A DNA stretch of 64,000 bases from Lyophyllum atratum. Its lineage: Eukaryota; Basidiomycota; Agaricomycetes; Agaricales; Lyophyllaceae. The notes under the pieces are model-generated. The model saw only the letters and a list, made by a program, of their open reading frames with translations, was not told the DNA's origin and made no database searches. The stretch lies in assembly GCA_014905825.1 (NCBI GenBank), contig JACGCN010000056.1, forward strand, positions 1 to 64,000, given 5' to 3'. The position numbers were made by a program, and so were the translations under genes. Shown in pieces: positions 63,668 through 64,000 of the stretch; positions within the stretch are counted from its first letter, which is position 1, and every line of letters begins with the position of its first letter.

Positions 63668-64000
63668 CATGTCCAACCAATCCTATTCCCCCGAGAACGC
63701 TCAACTCGAGCTCCTCGCTACTCAGCTCGTCCAACAAGTAACCAACTCAGTATCGCCTTTACATCGTATTCTGAACGCGCAAGATATCATTCCTATCGTC
63801 ATGGACAACAAGGACCTCGGTTGTATCATTAAACCCGACATCGCCGTCAGTCTATATCACTCCCTCGAAAGCCTTGCTTTCAATATCGCCAACGCCGCCA
63901 ATCACTCTATACCCCAGAACGGAGATCGTCCATCCCTTTTCATTCACCACGTTCTCTTTAGGGAACTGGGACTTCCCCCGCCACGACTTCTACTCATGCC
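63668..64000 (+). CDS. Open frame downstream of pol, incomplete
   Basis: From ATG at 63668 the frame runs to the window end (111 codons): MSNQSYSPENAQLELLATQLVQ... IIPIVMDNKDLGCIIKPDIAV..., NIANAANHSIPQNGD. The codons end mostly in C, unlike the A-rich codons of gag-pol. It may be an extra ORF of the element lying before the 3' LTR, or a separate host gene. No domain was recognised and no stop is reached. The ATG has a favourable context (accATGt). Confidence 0.5.

Larger units (their letters stand above)
55907..64000 (+). mobile_element. Ty3/gypsy chromovirus-type element, 3' end outside the window
   Basis: 5' LTR, primer-binding site, one long gag-pol frame and a further open frame are visible. 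The 3' LTR was not reached. The AT-richer, A-rich codon use of gag-pol contrasts with the GC-rich host genes around it. Confidence 0.8.

Overview
The window is eukaryotic and reads as a basidiomycete (Agaricomycetes) chromosome. Host genes carry short 50-70 nt GT-AG introns. There are F-box/leucine-rich and BTB-type gene families, an Osh-type oxysterol-binding protein with ankyrin repeats, tRNA-Arg genes with short introns, a Plavaka-type DNA transposon and Ty3/gypsy chromodomain retrotransposons. All family names come from motif reading, with no database search.

Layout. 1-954: 3' end of a broken Ty3/gypsy element plus its LTR. 2.2-4.0 kb (-): a multi-exon unknown gene with frame breaks. 4.39-6.81 kb (+): an NPF-motif protein with an EH-like N-terminus. 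7.0-14.9 kb: three copies of a small unknown gene family (one broken), a decayed gene in two inverted copies, a tRNA-Arg, a four-helix membrane protein gene and a small gene ending in a Cys-rich tail. 15.25-16.25 kb (+): an eight-helix membrane protein built from two similar halves. 17 kb: a truncated aldehyde dehydrogenase start.

18-42 kb is dominated by a segmental duplication. The unit (BTB-type gene, spacer, F-box gene) occurs three times: A (about 18-23.3 kb), B (about 23.4-28.3 kb) and C (about 37.3-42.1 kb, inverted). In all three the F-box frame is open and the BTB gene is broken. A fourth related F-box gene (35.3-37.1 kb), a 3' F-box remnant (28.5 kb) and a divergent F-box gene (42.9-44.0 kb) lie nearby. 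A collapsed copy of the tRNA-Arg/membrane-protein segment sits at 29.1-29.7 kb. Between the copies is an intact 11-exon OSBP gene (30.3-34.6 kb) with ankyrin, PH, FFAT and ORD regions.

44.17-50.45 kb is a two-gene DNA transposon with perfect 16-bp terminal inverted repeats and a possible TTT target duplication. It carries a Plavaka-type transposase (+) and a divergent 603-residue companion (-). Both spliced frames close in phase, so the element looks young. About 0.5 kb beyond it is a secreted protein of four tandem cystine-knot-like modules, with nearly one exon per module (50.96-51.65 kb, -).

52-55.9 kb is gene-poor, with one 181-residue unknown gene and tandem repeats. 55.9 kb to the window end is a Ty3/gypsy element with one 2320-codon gag-pol frame ending in a chromodomain. 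A further open frame starts 116 bp after pol and runs off the edge.
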